DNA of 64,000 nt from Camellia lanceoleosa (GCA_025200525.1 CM045758.1:162127040-162191039), one strand, 5' to 3'. Shown: positions 46,114 through 58,544, numbered from the stretch's first letter. A program made the numbers and translations. Notes: a model not told the origin generated them from the letters alone.

Positions 46114-49100
46114 TGTAACAGCGCCCGCGAGGGACCTCGCCGTGCTATAGTTCGGACTCCTCTTTTTTGTTTGTTGCGGTTCGTAATCTGAACCAAAGAG
46201 TCCAACTCTGGCAAATCGTTTTGAGAAAAACAGATTTTGAAAAGAAGTGCCAAACATGGACTGCTTTGCCAGATACAGAGTCGCCACCTAAATATTTTTA
46301 AAATGAGAAATTTAGGAAACCCTGACTCGGTGCCGAAGGCCACGTGTCCGTCATCACCAAAGTTGTCTTGGCTCGGGAGCTTGGGTACGATCGGGGAAGG
46401 TCAGCTATGAGCACCCCCTTTCGCCCGGTCCGAAGACCGGCCTCTACTAACCGTGATATCTAATTTTGAAAACGTTACGTGTTCTTGTTCCAATTATTAG
46501 CCTAGAATTACTATGTTATGCGCACAGCAAACAAGTATAGACTAGATTGCCTGATTTGGAAATAAACATTGCATATCCGTTTATTTTGAAAGCGCTTTGG
46601 AATTTGCTACTCGTAAGTAGGCTAAAACACGGATTTCAACGAGTTTTTCGAACTCAAGCAATCCAACCTCCACCCACAGGCATTCAAACAGTTTTATCTC
46701 ATATAAGCATTTAGCCACATGGTAATTATGCCGTTATGTTAACATTCACACACATGCGATATGCTAAAGCATAGATACTTACATCGTACTCCGTGCCAAA
46801 ACAATAAACTAGTTAGCAAACATGCATGCCCTAGTTCATGTTAGAGTGGCTAATGCATCGCATGCAGAATGTGATTAGGATAGGCTCGGCTAACCCTAAA
46901 TAACATGTGAAATGCAATCATTTGGTGCACGTATTCAAGTTAGTTTTGAAGATACAATGCGGTTTGTATGATGTACCGAGCCCGGTGCATGTAAGACAAA
47001 TGTATGGATGCACGCATGCATTGCATAAGGTATGCTAATTTTAAATATGCCCTAATTTACCATCATAAGCGGGTAAATAAAAGGGAAGAAAGAAGTGGGG
47101 GTTAGAAGACATGCACACCACTCACACACGCTTATTACATATTTGCCCTCGCCCGGAGGGACCAAATAAAAAATACAAATTAATTAACTACGCAAGCTAA
47201 TTAAATATTACAAATTGCCTAATCAGTTAACAAACTAATTAAACTAGGAAAAGCAGTAAACCGCCTCGGGAGGAGAGTCAGATGCAACAAGATGCTCTGG
47301 ACTTGTTCGGAATCGTGACCGCCATGCAAAGCTCGCCTCTGTTTTCCTCGCTTTGCTTCTCAAGATCGCCAAAGTCTCAAGGATGCCTCTTCGATATCGG
47401 GAATCACCATCGGCCGAGTAGAACTACCACCGGCAAGTGAATTGTGGTCACCGCACAAAATGAACCCATCGGTGATTATTTCACGGCCGGCATAAAATGT
47501 TGCTCGGCAAACAATGCTCGCAGAACTCAGAACTCACAAAGAAGAGAGGGCAAAACTTGCATGGCAATACAAATTCAAACAATGTATGTACCAATCATGC
47601 CCCTATCATGTTTGCGACTAAAGGGGTATGTGCCTCGATTCTCGGCCACCAATCACGATTTCCATGCATGATGGCCTAAAGAATCAAGTGTGCACTTCAA
47701 TTTCAAATGAAATGCAAACCAAACAAATGAAGGGGCCCAATTCCCATCACCAAATCAAGGGACAAGGCATGCATGTCTATGTGTGCAATCCTAAGCATGT
47801 CAACTAGTATGCAACATGGGATGCAAACAAGAATGCTAGTATGCAAACACACATACAAGGCAAGCGTGCGAACCAAGCAAAGGGGTGGACTTAAACATGA
47901 CTTAGGTAACTCCAAATAGGCCCAAAATCAGTAGCCAAAACCAAGGAAGTGAAGGCCAAAATGCACATACACATGCAAGCACTCATGGTCCAATACTTAA
48001 AGCATAATGGGGCCACTTTTAAACACATTTAAAAGGGCACAAATATGAACAATTAGCATGCGAGTTAAGCTCTGAAATCATGTTAGAAGAGGTGCCAAAC
48101 CAACTCACACAAGACAAACAAAAACATGCAAATGGCCCAAGTATTTGAGGCAAGCCAAGAGGCATTGAACTACACTTGACAAGACCTAGCATGGCAAGAC
48201 TTAAGAAACTAAAATCAGAGTTTTAGCACACAAAATCAAGCCCAAAGGACCACTTGGATGGCATCTAAATGGTTTGAATTCAAAGGCATGCACAAATACT
48301 CTTTCAAGAAGCATATAACACATGCTCAAGAGGCAACAAAGAGGCAACCAAAGCAAGCATACAAGCATGTCTTAGGGACTGAAATAACATGAAAAATGAC
48401 TCCAATCCACTAATATTGAAGCAAACAAAACATGCTATACACTTACATGCTTGAGGCCAACAAGCCCAAAAATGCAAAGAGGCTATATAAAGCATGCTAG
48501 GGTCGACTCAAACAACCTAAGACAGACCTAAAGCATGGCAAAATAAGCACAAAAGCTTCACAAATCTAAGCCTAAAACACACTAAAACAAAGGCACACAA
48601 CCTAAGGCATGTTAAGGGATCAAGGAGGCATTACATGGCAACTATACTAAACATGCATGGAGTACCAAAACCAACTTAATACAAAGTTATAACATGGCAA
48701 TATAAGCATAAAATACAGCCATGGCATGCTCAAAACACACTCAAACATAAGCTCCCTTAAGAGACACAAAATGGTCCTTTCAAGGACACCAAGGAGAGGG
48801 GGTGGCCCTCCCCTTTTGGAGACTTCAAGGCACCATCCCCACCACTGAAATCCCTCAAGATTTCAGTGGTGAAGAGGCCCAAACACCAAAGTCTCGAAAC
48901 TTGCACAAAATGGCACAAAACAAGGGCCTTTCAAGGCCTAAGAGTGGTCAAACACACCCAAACCACAAAACACTCTTAATAAACTAACAAGAGGGCCTAA
49001 AAATAGAACTTTTTTATGTTATACACTAAACACAAAAACAGCTCTAAGATGGGTAGAAATAGGATGCAAAAATGGGGAATAAAAGGGAAGTTTCTTACCC

Positions 49101-49849
49101 TTGAAGACCACCTTCACAAATGATGCTCCAACAGCCCTTCTTGGCTTGAATCCACCTCCAAAACACTCAAACAAGCCTCCAAGGGTTTCAAGTCCAAGAG
49201 ATGGTGTGTTAGTGTGTGTGTGTGAGCAAAAATGGCACAAAACACACACTTATAGAGATAGAAAATATATCTAACCCTAACCCTAGAACTCAAGCTTTTC
49301 CAAAGCTGTCTAAAATGTCTAACAAGTGTCTAACCCTCATGCCAAGAGAAGACTCTCTCCTATATAGGCAATTCCCTCTTGTAAAGCTTACAAAACAAGC
49401 CATCCAAGAGGGAAATCCCTCCATACACGTGTATGGAGGGGAATGAGGTGGGTGCCAGCTATCACAGTTAGCAAGAAATATCTACAAAAAGTAGATGAAC
49501 AGTGGTCGGCCGCTCAAAATTGTCATTTTGACAAAATGGAGTGCCGACCAGCAACAAAGAGTGCCGACTGGCAAAATACATTGCCGGTGGCAACAAAAAC
49601 CAGCCGGTGGCCTCTAGCCACTGTCGGTGGTGTGTGGGGATGCCTCACAAGGCATTCCCTGCCCCTCCAAGGCAAAACACAAGTGTTTGGTGCAAAACCA
49701 GACACAAAACAGTCGAGTTCGGGGATCCTGAGGCAAGGCGCGTAGCCGAGAACTCCGGGAACTCCAAACGAACACAAACATGGATAATCACCGAGTGTTC
49801 AAGCGGTGACGTCCAAGTCTTGAGGACGGTCAAAAATGGGGTGTCTACA
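46114..49849 (-). mobile_element. Solo LTR of the Tat/Ogre family, minus strand, with perfect TSD
   Basis: On the minus strand the block starts TGTAGACACCCCATTTTTGA (49849) and ends GCTGTTACA (46114). It is flanked by the perfect 5-bp duplication GAATG (46109-46113 and 49850-49854). Its course parallels the LTR at 51168-54444: CCTATATAGG promoter word at 49359-49368, the TTAATTAG-rich block, the 'CGGTxC' block and the GGTGGCGACTCTGTATCTGG end. There are no internal retroelement genes. It lies about 100 bp downstream of the transposase remnant. Confidence 0.85.
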
Positions 49850-49953
49850 GAATGCAACCAACTTTATTCATTACTTCCATAATATCAAGTATCACATTTT
49901 ATTATCATAATTCCTCAGCTTCAAATACAAATCCAAAAGAATAGACTATGGCC

Positions 49954-51167
49954 TCAAATAGTAGCCTTGCATGTGTTCTTATTGTGATTCCCATATTTCA
50001 AGTACCTTTCATACTTGATTTGCTTCACATTCTCATCCTTAGAAGGTATTCTTTTCTTCTTGTTCCACCCGAGCTGCTTTTTTGTTATAGGAGGTTTGAT
50101 AATCGAACAACCGGCACCATCAAAGTCAAATCTCTCACTTGAAGTTACTGGATAAATAGATTCCTTGTACGACTCTCTAAAACAATCCACACAAAAAAAA
50201 GGATCAATGAAATCATATACATCTCTACCACTGCTATGCAAGCATGCACAACATGACAACAAGGAAAACCATTCAATTGCCATTCATGGCAAGAACAAGT
50301 TCGTCTACCAACATCAACATCAAAAGAAATAGAAGAATGAATCTCAAGCACAGTATCACTAGCAACAATCACATCCCAAGACTTAGCCAGCTTCAAAGAG
50401 TCCACCAACTTCTTTTCCATAACTAGACACAATTTGGTAGTCCATCTTTTAGATTCAGCTCTTCTATTAGACAATTGAGTCATGATTTGAACCCTAATCA
50501 TATCAACCATACAAGTAATAGGCAACTCACGGGCCTCACTAATCCAATTATTGTAAGACTCGACAGTATTAGATGACATCTCACCATATTGTTTCCCTCT
50601 AAAAAATGCATTCACCCACTTATCATTTGGCAAACCATCCAACATCCTATAAACTCTACCATTCCCAGCAATACGTCTCAATTTCTCTATATAATGTTGG
50701 AAAGAAGTAACAGTTGGCGCATAAGCATATTTAACTAATATTTTCATCAAAGTCAGCTTATAGTTAGTACGAAGTCCCACCAATTTATCAATTAAATTTC
50801 TCTTTAAATGGTTCAAGCAATATGCATGATGTGCATTGGGAAAAACCACTGAAAGAGTGTCTAGCAATTCATGTTGACGGTCAAACACAAAGGTCAATCT
50901 CCGGCCTGAACCAACAGCTTTTAACAACTGACTTAAAAACCACATCCAATTATCTTGATTTTTAGAGTCAACAATCGTAAAAGCCAAAGGAAACAGGCCT
51001 GAAAACAAAATAACATGAAACTGCAAAAATTAATAGACTCACAACACAATAACAAAAACCAAAATCCACCAACTACCAAAACACACTGACAAACCAAAAC
51101 TATACTAACTGCAAATAAATACATACTTTGATTACCATCCTTTGATGTTGATGTAAGTAAATGCCCC
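49954..51167 (-). pseudogene. mudrA-type MULE transposase, C-terminal two-thirds, disrupted
   Basis: A short exon (51167-51127) reads GHLLTSTSKDGNQ. An intron follows with acceptor TTTTCAG, and exon 2 from 50998 continues LFPLAFTIVDSKNQDNWMWF. Seen are LTFVFDRQHELLD with the second catalytic Asp, HHAYCLNHLKRN, MSSNTVESYNNW with the catalytic Glu, and a SWIM zinc finger CSCHEWQLNGFPCCHVVHAC. A frameshift near 50250 leads into GRDVYDFIDPFF, then PPITKKQLGWNKKKR and a knuckle-like tail KYGNHNKNTCK, ending in TGA at 49954. The first Cys of the knuckle is lost. The gene is cut at 51167 by the retrotransposon, so the N-terminal DNA-binding part and the first catalytic Asp must lie beyond the window. 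It is the MULE transposase, expected to bind terminal repeats and move the element. It cannot be active here. Confidence 0.9.
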
Positions 51168-54100
51168 TGTAGACACCCTATTTTTGATGGCCCTTACGAT
51201 TTGGACGTCATCTCTTGCACACCCAATGATGAGTGTATATACTTTTCAAGAGCTCGAAATCCTAAGCGGAATGCCACAGTTTTGAGCCTTTCAAACCTTG
51301 CATCCCTGTTACATTGTTTTTGGAACCAAACCTTGGATTTTCAAGCCTGCAACCTTTGGTGGCCTGCTGGCCACTGATATGGGCTGTCGGCCATTGTTCC
51401 TAGCTGCTGGCCACTGGTGTGGCCTGTCGGCCACCAATGTATTTTGTAGATATTTTGTGACAGCTATGCCAGCTGTTTGCACAGATGTTTGCATCTGCTC
51501 CCACATGTATGGTTGGATATTTCTGAGGGAGTTTCAGATTTCTCTATATATAGGAGGCCTCCCTTCTTTCCATGGGGTTAGAAAAATTTTAGAGCAAAAT
51601 CTTTCCTCTCTTTACAATTCTTTCTCTTACAAATTTCTCAACCTTTGCCTATACATTCTTAACCAAACTTCTTCATCTTTTTGCAGAGGTATCCTTGAGC
51701 CTTGTTTGAGCTCTTCAGGGTGTGTTTGCCTTGTTTTATTGCTTGAAAGTGATCTCCTCTTCAAGAGGTATAAAGCTTTGTCTCTTTACTTGTTGTATTT
51801 ACTATTTGCCCTACTATTTTCCAACTATTTTTGGGCTGTAAAAACTCTGTATTTTTGGGCTGAAACTTGGGTTTTAAGGTCACTAAAGGTTGAGGGGTGG
51901 TTCACCCTTTTTTACACCTTGCTCTCAAGGCCTTTACCCTTGTATTTCCCACCTTTATACTATCTTTTTTTGAGCTTTTAAACACTAATTTTAAGAGTTA
52001 TTTCAGTAGCTAAAATCATGTTTTGAAGTCCAAAATTGGAGGCGTTAGTCTCCCCTCCTTGTGTTTTGCTTACTAGTCTAGCATGATCCATGTTTTAGCT
52101 TATTATTCTAGCTATTTTTGTCTTAATTTCAGCATGTTTTAGGACTTATTTAGGACTATTTTAGGATTGTTTCCAAGTGTTTGTTGCATTTGAGCTTTGT
52201 TTTGCATGCTTGTAGTGTAATTGTCCTCATGAGTTTGGTGTTTTAGGCATTAGACACCATCTTATTTGAGTTGATTTTATTTATTTTTGGCTTTCCATAC
52301 TTGTGATTACTCTTAATCACCTTTGCAACCTCCCTCATTTCTTGGCTTTTGTTTTGCTTTGAAAGTGGTTTCAAACTACTTGTTTGTTTAAGCATGAGAT
52401 TGAGATGTCATGCTTAATGGTTTAATCCCTTTGGGGGTTCATTACCATCGGTATGATGTCTCTTTCATGCCCAAAGAAACTCCTGGTTTAAGTCATCTTT
52501 CCATTAGAGGACTTAAATTCACCTTTTGGACTCAATTGATTAAAGAATAGATGGTAATCTAAAATGAAGTAATAAAATTGAGGCTAAAAAATGTGTAAGA
52601 TAATAATTTGGTTTGGGTTCAATCGAACGTTAATTGAACCCTTAAGTCTTGAGTCGTTTCATACTCATTAGTGATGAAAACGATTCAAGATTCATTGTCA
52701 ACTACTTCCCTTGATCTTTCATGATAGGGAGGCAGTTTTGGGAGTCATGTTTTATTGCATTCAATGAACTTGTACACTTTGGTTCATAAGCCATCATGCA
52801 ATGAAATTGCATCCATTGGTGGTTTGTGAATCAAACTCGCTACTTCTTTGAGCTATTCAAATGATAAGGAGGGGTAAATTGTGCAAACAAACCCTTGAGA
52901 ATACACTGTCTCTGCTCTATTTGCTCTCTGTTGCAGCAGGGAAGTTCAGTCATCAGTGGCTAGCAAGACACTATTGGTGGTCGGCAGGCCATCATCAGTG
53001 GACGGCAGGTCCTCTGCCGGCCACTAGTGCAAAATCAAGCAGTGTCTTTCTGAAACAGAATAGAGTTGATCTGGAGGTGGAAATCAATGCAAGTGTTCTA
53101 CTGTGCAACAGAGGCATTCAGTAGCAGTAACGGTGGCTTTTTTTGGTGGAAACTGCATTCATACATGAGCCTTCCATCGATCCCCGGGATCCGTGTTGTA
53201 AATATATTAGTGTTGTGATTCAAATAGTGGCTTTGTAATTAATTAATTAGAATAGCTAATTCGTCTCATGTTGTAATTATTTTAATTAGCTAGATTAGTT
53301 AATTAATTAGTTCATTTCGGTTTGTAATAATTAGTTAAGTAGTTTAGCTAATTTAATTTGTTTTGTAATAATTAGCTTAGCTAGTTAGCTAGTTTATTCA
53401 TTCGGACCGTCCTGTGTGAGGGCGTAATGTTATAATAATGTGTATGTCTTCCAACCCCATGTCTCCCTTTTATTTACTAGCTTATGATGGTTAGATTAGA
53501 ACATCATGTTTTGTTTAGCATGCTTCATGATTTGTATCTACTTGTTTTGCATGCACCGAGGCTCGGTTCATCATTCTAACTTGCATTTGTTGTTTAAATA
53601 CTTCTTTGATTACATGTTATCAAATTGATTCATATACCACATTAGTAGCCAGGCCCAGTAAATTGCATTTCGCATGTGTTGCATTTGTTATATCGCGTAG
53701 TTAGGATCATGAGTTGTTCTAACTCTTTTGTTTATTTTGGCCTGGAGTACTAGGTGAGCCTTTACTCGCTTTAGCATATTGCATGAATGTGGTTGCTACC
53801 ATGTCTAGCATGCTTGCCATAAGTCTAAATACTTATCTGATAAATTGCTTGAATGCCTGTGGATGAAGGCTAATTGCTTGAATTGGAATAATTGCAGTAA
53901 TGTTTATATGCGATTACTTTTTCAAGTGGTACATATTTGAAACAGTTTTTCAAAACAAAACATGAAATCAAGTGTTCTAATTCTTGCAAATTTAGTCTAT
54001 ACTTGTGTGTGTGCGCATCACATAGTAATGCTAGCCTAATAAACGAAACAAGAGCATATAATGTAGATAAGATTCATATCATGATTAGTAGAGGCCTATC

Positions 54101-54444
54101 TTTGATCGGGGAAGTAGGGGTGCTCAATTCATAACCTTCTCCTCTCGTACCTGAGTTCCTAAGCCGAGACAATCTTGGTGATGATGGACACGTGGCCTTT
54201 GGTACAAGTCATAGGTTTCCTAAATTTCTTCGAAAAAATATTTAGGTGGCGACCTTGTATTTGGCAAAACAGTCTGTTTTTGGCAATTTGATTCAAAATC
54301 AATTTTCTAAAAGATTTGCCGGATTGGGACTCTTTGGTGATTATCTATTTCACATTGCACTTGTGGAATCGATTCGTAATCGTGAGTCCGACATCAGAGG
54401 GATTATTCATCTTTCGAAAGGAGGCGCGAAAAAGTCAAGCTACA
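51168..54444 (+). repeat. 5' LTR
   Basis: It starts TGTAGACACCCTATTTTTGA and ends AAGTCAAGCTACA, with TG..CA ends. A promoter-like CTATATATAGG lies at 51544-51554. Upstream of it, 51350-51445 carries several GGCCACTGxTxTGGCCTGTCGGCCACC-type units. The open frame of 227 codons in this LTR has no family resemblance and is taken as chance. Confidence 0.9.
51544..51554 (+). promoter_or_regulatory. LTR TATA box
   Basis: CTATATATAGG is conserved in the sister copy at 40406-40416 and as CCTATATAGG in the minus-strand solo LTR (49359-49368). Conservation across three copies in otherwise variable LTR sequence supports a promoter role. Confidence 0.6.
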
Positions 54445-54449
54445 GTTTC

Positions 54450-54467
54450 TGGCGACTCTGTTGGGGA
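54450..54467 (+). other. Primer binding site, tRNA-Arg type
   Basis: TGGCGACTCTGTTGGGGA begins five bases after the LTR end. It starts with TGG, as a site paired with a tRNA CCA end should. The same motif with one C for T is typical of Ogre/Tat elements and is attributed to tRNA-Arg. Confidence 0.75.
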
Positions 54468-55409
54468 ATTTAGAGAGCTTGACTTGAAATTCAAGATGTG
54501 AAATTTTATCTATACTTATATGTTTCTTTATATTGCATTTGCATTGGTGCGTTTAGGTTATTGTGTTTGCCATCTGCTATTCCTGGACGGTTTACCGGAG
54601 GCTTGCCCAAAAGCTTACCAAAAGGGTAACCAGTCACGGGCTTTGCCATGATGGGAACACAACCCTTAGATCTGGACAACCGCTGTACCGTTTAATCCTC
54701 CTTTCACTTCTCGGTGTTAGGTGTGAGAGGTATATTAGGTAGTCTTGCTGAGGTACCCCTTTTGACCATTTGGCCTAGTTGCATATCGAAAAGCCATAGA
54801 GACTGTTCAAAACTAGGACCAGATGCTTACTCGAATACATGATTGTGTGAAACCACTTTGTTTGATTAGTGAACCCTAGTTCTTGATGAAACTAGAACAG
54901 GGTAACCCTACCCCCTCATAGGGGTGTTTTGGCTCTTACTTAACTGGTATGTGCTTTACAGTGAAACTATACAGGAATGTGTGTATTAGTTACAAGTTTG
55001 GTATTCGTTTTGGGGGCAGAATTTAGTGTTGAGTGCAGTTCTACAGCTTTGATTACATTTGTGTTGGTAACATCATTGGCTGAGGTGCTGTGTGGTTTCT
55101 GATTACTTCTTTCTTTTTGCTCGGTAGTTTAACACCATAGCTTCGAAAAGTTCGGATATCCCCCAAATGCTCTGGACCCAAGTTAGAAGGCTTTGCAAAG
55201 CTAGAGATCTTGTTAGAGTACAGCCCGTGTTTACTTCACTCCTACCGGTTACGATACAAAGGAGAGTCAAGCAGAGTTCACTGGTCCAGTTTCTACACCA
55301 GTCATCCCTCAATTCACCTGCATCCAGTCTGGCTTTGGGCCAGTATTCTACTTCTAGTCTAGTATGAGATCACTCGCCTATTTTGATGACACAGTATCCC
55401 GTAGTCAGC
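54468..55409 (+). other. Retroelement leader, no ORF
   Basis: Region between primer site and gag with no open frame of note. A short palindromic CCCCTCATAGGGGTG lies at 54911-54925. Tat elements often have a long leader or an extra ORF here; none survives. Confidence 0.5.
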
Positions 55410-56930
55410 ATGGAGGAATTAATACATCATCTTCAGCAAACGGTTAAAACCCTATAGCAAGATGCTGCTCTCCAGGTTGAGGTAATAAACAGGCTGCAAC
55501 AACAATAACCACAGTTGGCAACGACTTCTGTATCTCATGCACCTCCAACAGCTATCCTAGCACCCAGAGCCACTGCCCATACTGCTAATGCCCAAGAGAA
55601 TCAAGGCAATCCGGCAGAGCCCATCCCAGCACAAGCCTCCAAAGCACCTGTGTATCAAACTGAAGCTCTATTTGAATTCGAGGTTGACCTAACTGTGCTT
55701 AAGGTCAACAAGCTGGAGAAGCTATTCAAGAGAGCACAAGATGTTAACTCCATTCCCGACATAGAAGATGGGTATACTAATTTTGCAGTGACATTGCCAG
55801 ATCAGTTCAAAATGCCGCACATAGATCAATTCGATGGCTCTGGAGATCCCATGGTTTATCTATGGCTGTTTTCAGACATTTTGTGGCCGATGGGCCTGAC
55901 CAGATTGCAGAAGCTCTTTTTTTTTGGCCGTACCATGTCTGGTATAGTCATCATTTGGTATACGAAGTTGGAGGATTCTGTTAAGCAGAATTGGAAGGAA
56001 ATGGCCGAGGCCTTTATTGCTCAGTACTCGTACAACACATAAATCGAGGTCACAACTCGTGATCTTGAGTCAATACGCCAAGAGCCAAAGGAGGGCTTTT
56101 TAGAATTTATGACGAGGTGGAGGGCTAAAGTGTCTATGATGAACACAAGACCTTTCGAGAAAGATCAGATAAGGATGACAGTTCGCAATCTGTACGGGAA
56201 GTTGTTGCAAAAAATGATTGTTCTATCTTTGTTCACATTCACTGAGCTCCATGAGATAGGGGTTCAGATTGAAGATGCCATGAAATAAGGGTTGATTACT
56301 GATGAGAAAGAGCAGGCAAAAAGGCCTTTTGTGCGCAGTTCTAATGCAACCACCAGTGGTAGCACAGCTGCGCGGCCGTTGGATGTAAGCGTTGTCACCA
56401 CCACAACCAAGACTGCCAATCCCTTTGCCAACACAGCTCCACAAACTTCAGCCAACTTTGCCCGATCCCAGAGGACATTTACCCAACTCTATATGACCCT
56501 ATCTCAAACCATGAAGGTATTGGCTAAAAAAGGGCACCTCAAACCATTAGAGCCCCGCCTACTACCTGATCCTCTTCCACTGAAACACAACCTAGCAAAG
56601 TACTTTGCGTTTCACTAGCAGCATGGTCACGATACCAACTAATGCTTCCAACTGCATCATGAGATTCAAGATCTCATTGATAACAAGGTGATCGCACCAC
56701 CCTAGAAACCAAATGTAACTACAAACCCTCTTCCGGCCCACAATCAAGTTCCTCCACCTCAAAATCTAAATCTAATCCATCCTCTGGCCATCCTCTACGA
56801 CCCCAGCGTATATATTACCTTTTCCCACCTATCAAGACCGACGGTGTTCATTCCTGAAAGCACAGATTTGTGCATGATGGATACGTCCGCACTTCAACCT
56901 AAACCTGTGGTGGTGATAGTTGTAGTATAA
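55410..56930 (+). pseudogene. gag of the Tat/Ogre-like element, broken
   Basis: From the ATG at 55410 one frame runs through LATTSVSHAPPTAIL, DQFKMPHIDQFDGSGDP, WYTKLEDSVKQNW and EGFLEFMTRWRAK, all typical of the retrotransposon gag domain, to a knuckle-like HGHDTN..CFQL near 56630. Stops occur at 55455, 55506, 56040 and 56286 and again near 56616 and 56702. The first Cys of the knuckle reads Phe. Gag forms the particle that packages the RNA; this copy cannot make it. Confidence 0.8.
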
Positions 56931-56999
56931 GGGAGGTTGGCCTTAGAGGAAAGTATGAGTCCATTGCCAGAGAGCTCTAAGGACTTGCTTAAGGGGGGT

Positions 57000-57801
57000 G
57001 TACGATCTAAGCTGCTTCATTGTGCCGATTGATCAAGTCAAGCTGGAATTGGTGTTGCCAACTGTAGTGGAGGTTAATGTGGTTAGGGAGGATGGCCCAA
57101 GCTGAGGGTTAGATGATTTGGCAGAACTCGATGAGGATTTAGACAACCTGCTGTTCTTTGACGAACAAGATTAAAGAGATGTGCAGATTGGCTGGTTTGA
57201 TTTGAATGGATCAACCGACAACTCTGGGTGGTTGAGTGATGAGCCGGATAACGAGGATGGAACCGAAATGAAAACTAAAGAAAAGGAAGCAGAAATTGCT
57301 GTGGTGGCCGGAAGGGCCGATGAAAAGGAAAAACGGCCAGAGAACACCGGCATAGAAAATTCAGCTCAGGAACTGGGCGCTATGAGCAGCGTAGACACAG
57401 AACAGGAAGTTACGTTGAAGCAGTTTGAACAAGAGAGGGTTGAAGACAACCAGGAAGCAGTACTAGCCCAACACCCCGCGGGGGATACCTGTGATGTGAA
57501 AGTGATTCAAACGGAGCTGGACAACTGTTTGTCGACTGCCGAATGTGTATAATGGGATGATGATGATCTACATTTGGTTTACACTGATGAAGATTGGGGT
57601 GAATGCCTTCCAGAAAACACGTGGTACATAGAAGAAATAGATCACATGATAAGAAGTGGGTGGTATTTTAAGCCATCGCACTTAGATCAAGCTAAGGTAT
57701 CTGGGAAAGATAGAAAGGTTGAGAAACAAAAAAAGAAGCAGCTGGAGGAAGAGGCAGTGTTGAAGCAGCTTAAGAAAATCCAAACTGACATCTCAATTTA
57801 G
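57000..57801 (+). pseudogene. Acidic linker region between gag and protease
   Basis: Frames at 57181-57552 and 57574-57801 read Glu/Lys-rich sequence (NSGWLSDEPDNEDGTEMKTK, WGECLPENTWYIEEI) ending in a coiled-coil-like KQKKKQLEEEAVLKQLKKIQ. Tat polyproteins have a long poorly conserved stretch here. Stops at about 57174, 57550 and 57799 separate the parts. Confidence 0.6.
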
Positions 57802-57839
57802 GGTCTTCTCATGGCCTCCCGGATCATCGACAGGTAGTA

Positions 57840-58544
57840 TTGTCAGCAATGGACAAGGCTAAATTGTCCATTGTCACTACCCCTAAACAATTTGTGGGAT
57901 TGGTCTTCCCAGCTGGCGCTGGGCCAACCCTAACCTTTTTTGATGCTCACAGCAAACCCTTGTACATATCTGTTGAGTGTAAGAAAAAATGGGTACCAGT
58001 GGTGTTGATAGACACCGGTTTGACTATCAGTGTCTATCCTTCCCACACAGCTTATGCCATCAGCCTTAGGCCGACAGACTTTGTGTCCACGGCCCAAGTA
58101 ATTTGGGCATATAATAATACAAGTAGGAAGGTCATGGGCATGGAGCAAATTAGAGTCCAGGTGGGCCCAGCTCAGCAAGATGTCGAGTTCCATGTCCTGG
58201 ATGTGCCGGCTACTTTCAATTTACTGCTAGGGAGGCCCTGGCTACATCATGTGAAAGCTGTCTCCTCCATCCTTCACCAAATGTTGAAGTACTCTCACGG
58301 GAAATGAGTGGTGATTGTCTTCGGGAATTCATCCATCCATCCCCCACTAGAGGTAACTACACTAGTGCTGGAAATCATTCATGGCGAGGAGGATGTATTC
58401 CTTTCAGGGTTCACTTTGGTTGAGGCCCAGGTAATGCAGACCATTTTGGCCGTAGATGAGGGCATGTATGTCAGCACCCAATCTATCTATTTCATGAACA
58501 AACTGCAACATGTGCCAGGAATGGGACTTGGAAAAAGTGGCTGA
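57840..58544 (+). pseudogene. Aspartic protease with G-patch-like tail, broken
   Basis: The frame reads AKLSIVTTPKQFVGLVFPAG, then the catalytic Asp in VVLIDTGLTISV (DTG codons 58011-58019), VEFHVLDVPATFNLLLGRPW and YSHGK followed by TGA at 58305. After the stop the same frame continues to GMGLGKSG, a G-patch-like motif, and another TGA. The residue after DTG is usually Ser or Ala; here it is Leu. The protease would cut the polyprotein. Confidence 0.8.

Noticed and set aside
51298..51981. 227-codon open frame in the 5' LTR
   Set aside because: Lies over the LTR promoter; sister LTRs keep only short pieces of the frame. Taken as chance.
40063..54444. Reading the LTR-like block at 40063 and the LTR at 51168 as the two LTRs of one element
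   Set aside because: The DNA between them is MULE sequence plus a minus-strand LTR, and the retroelement genes lie to the right of 54444 with their own primer site.
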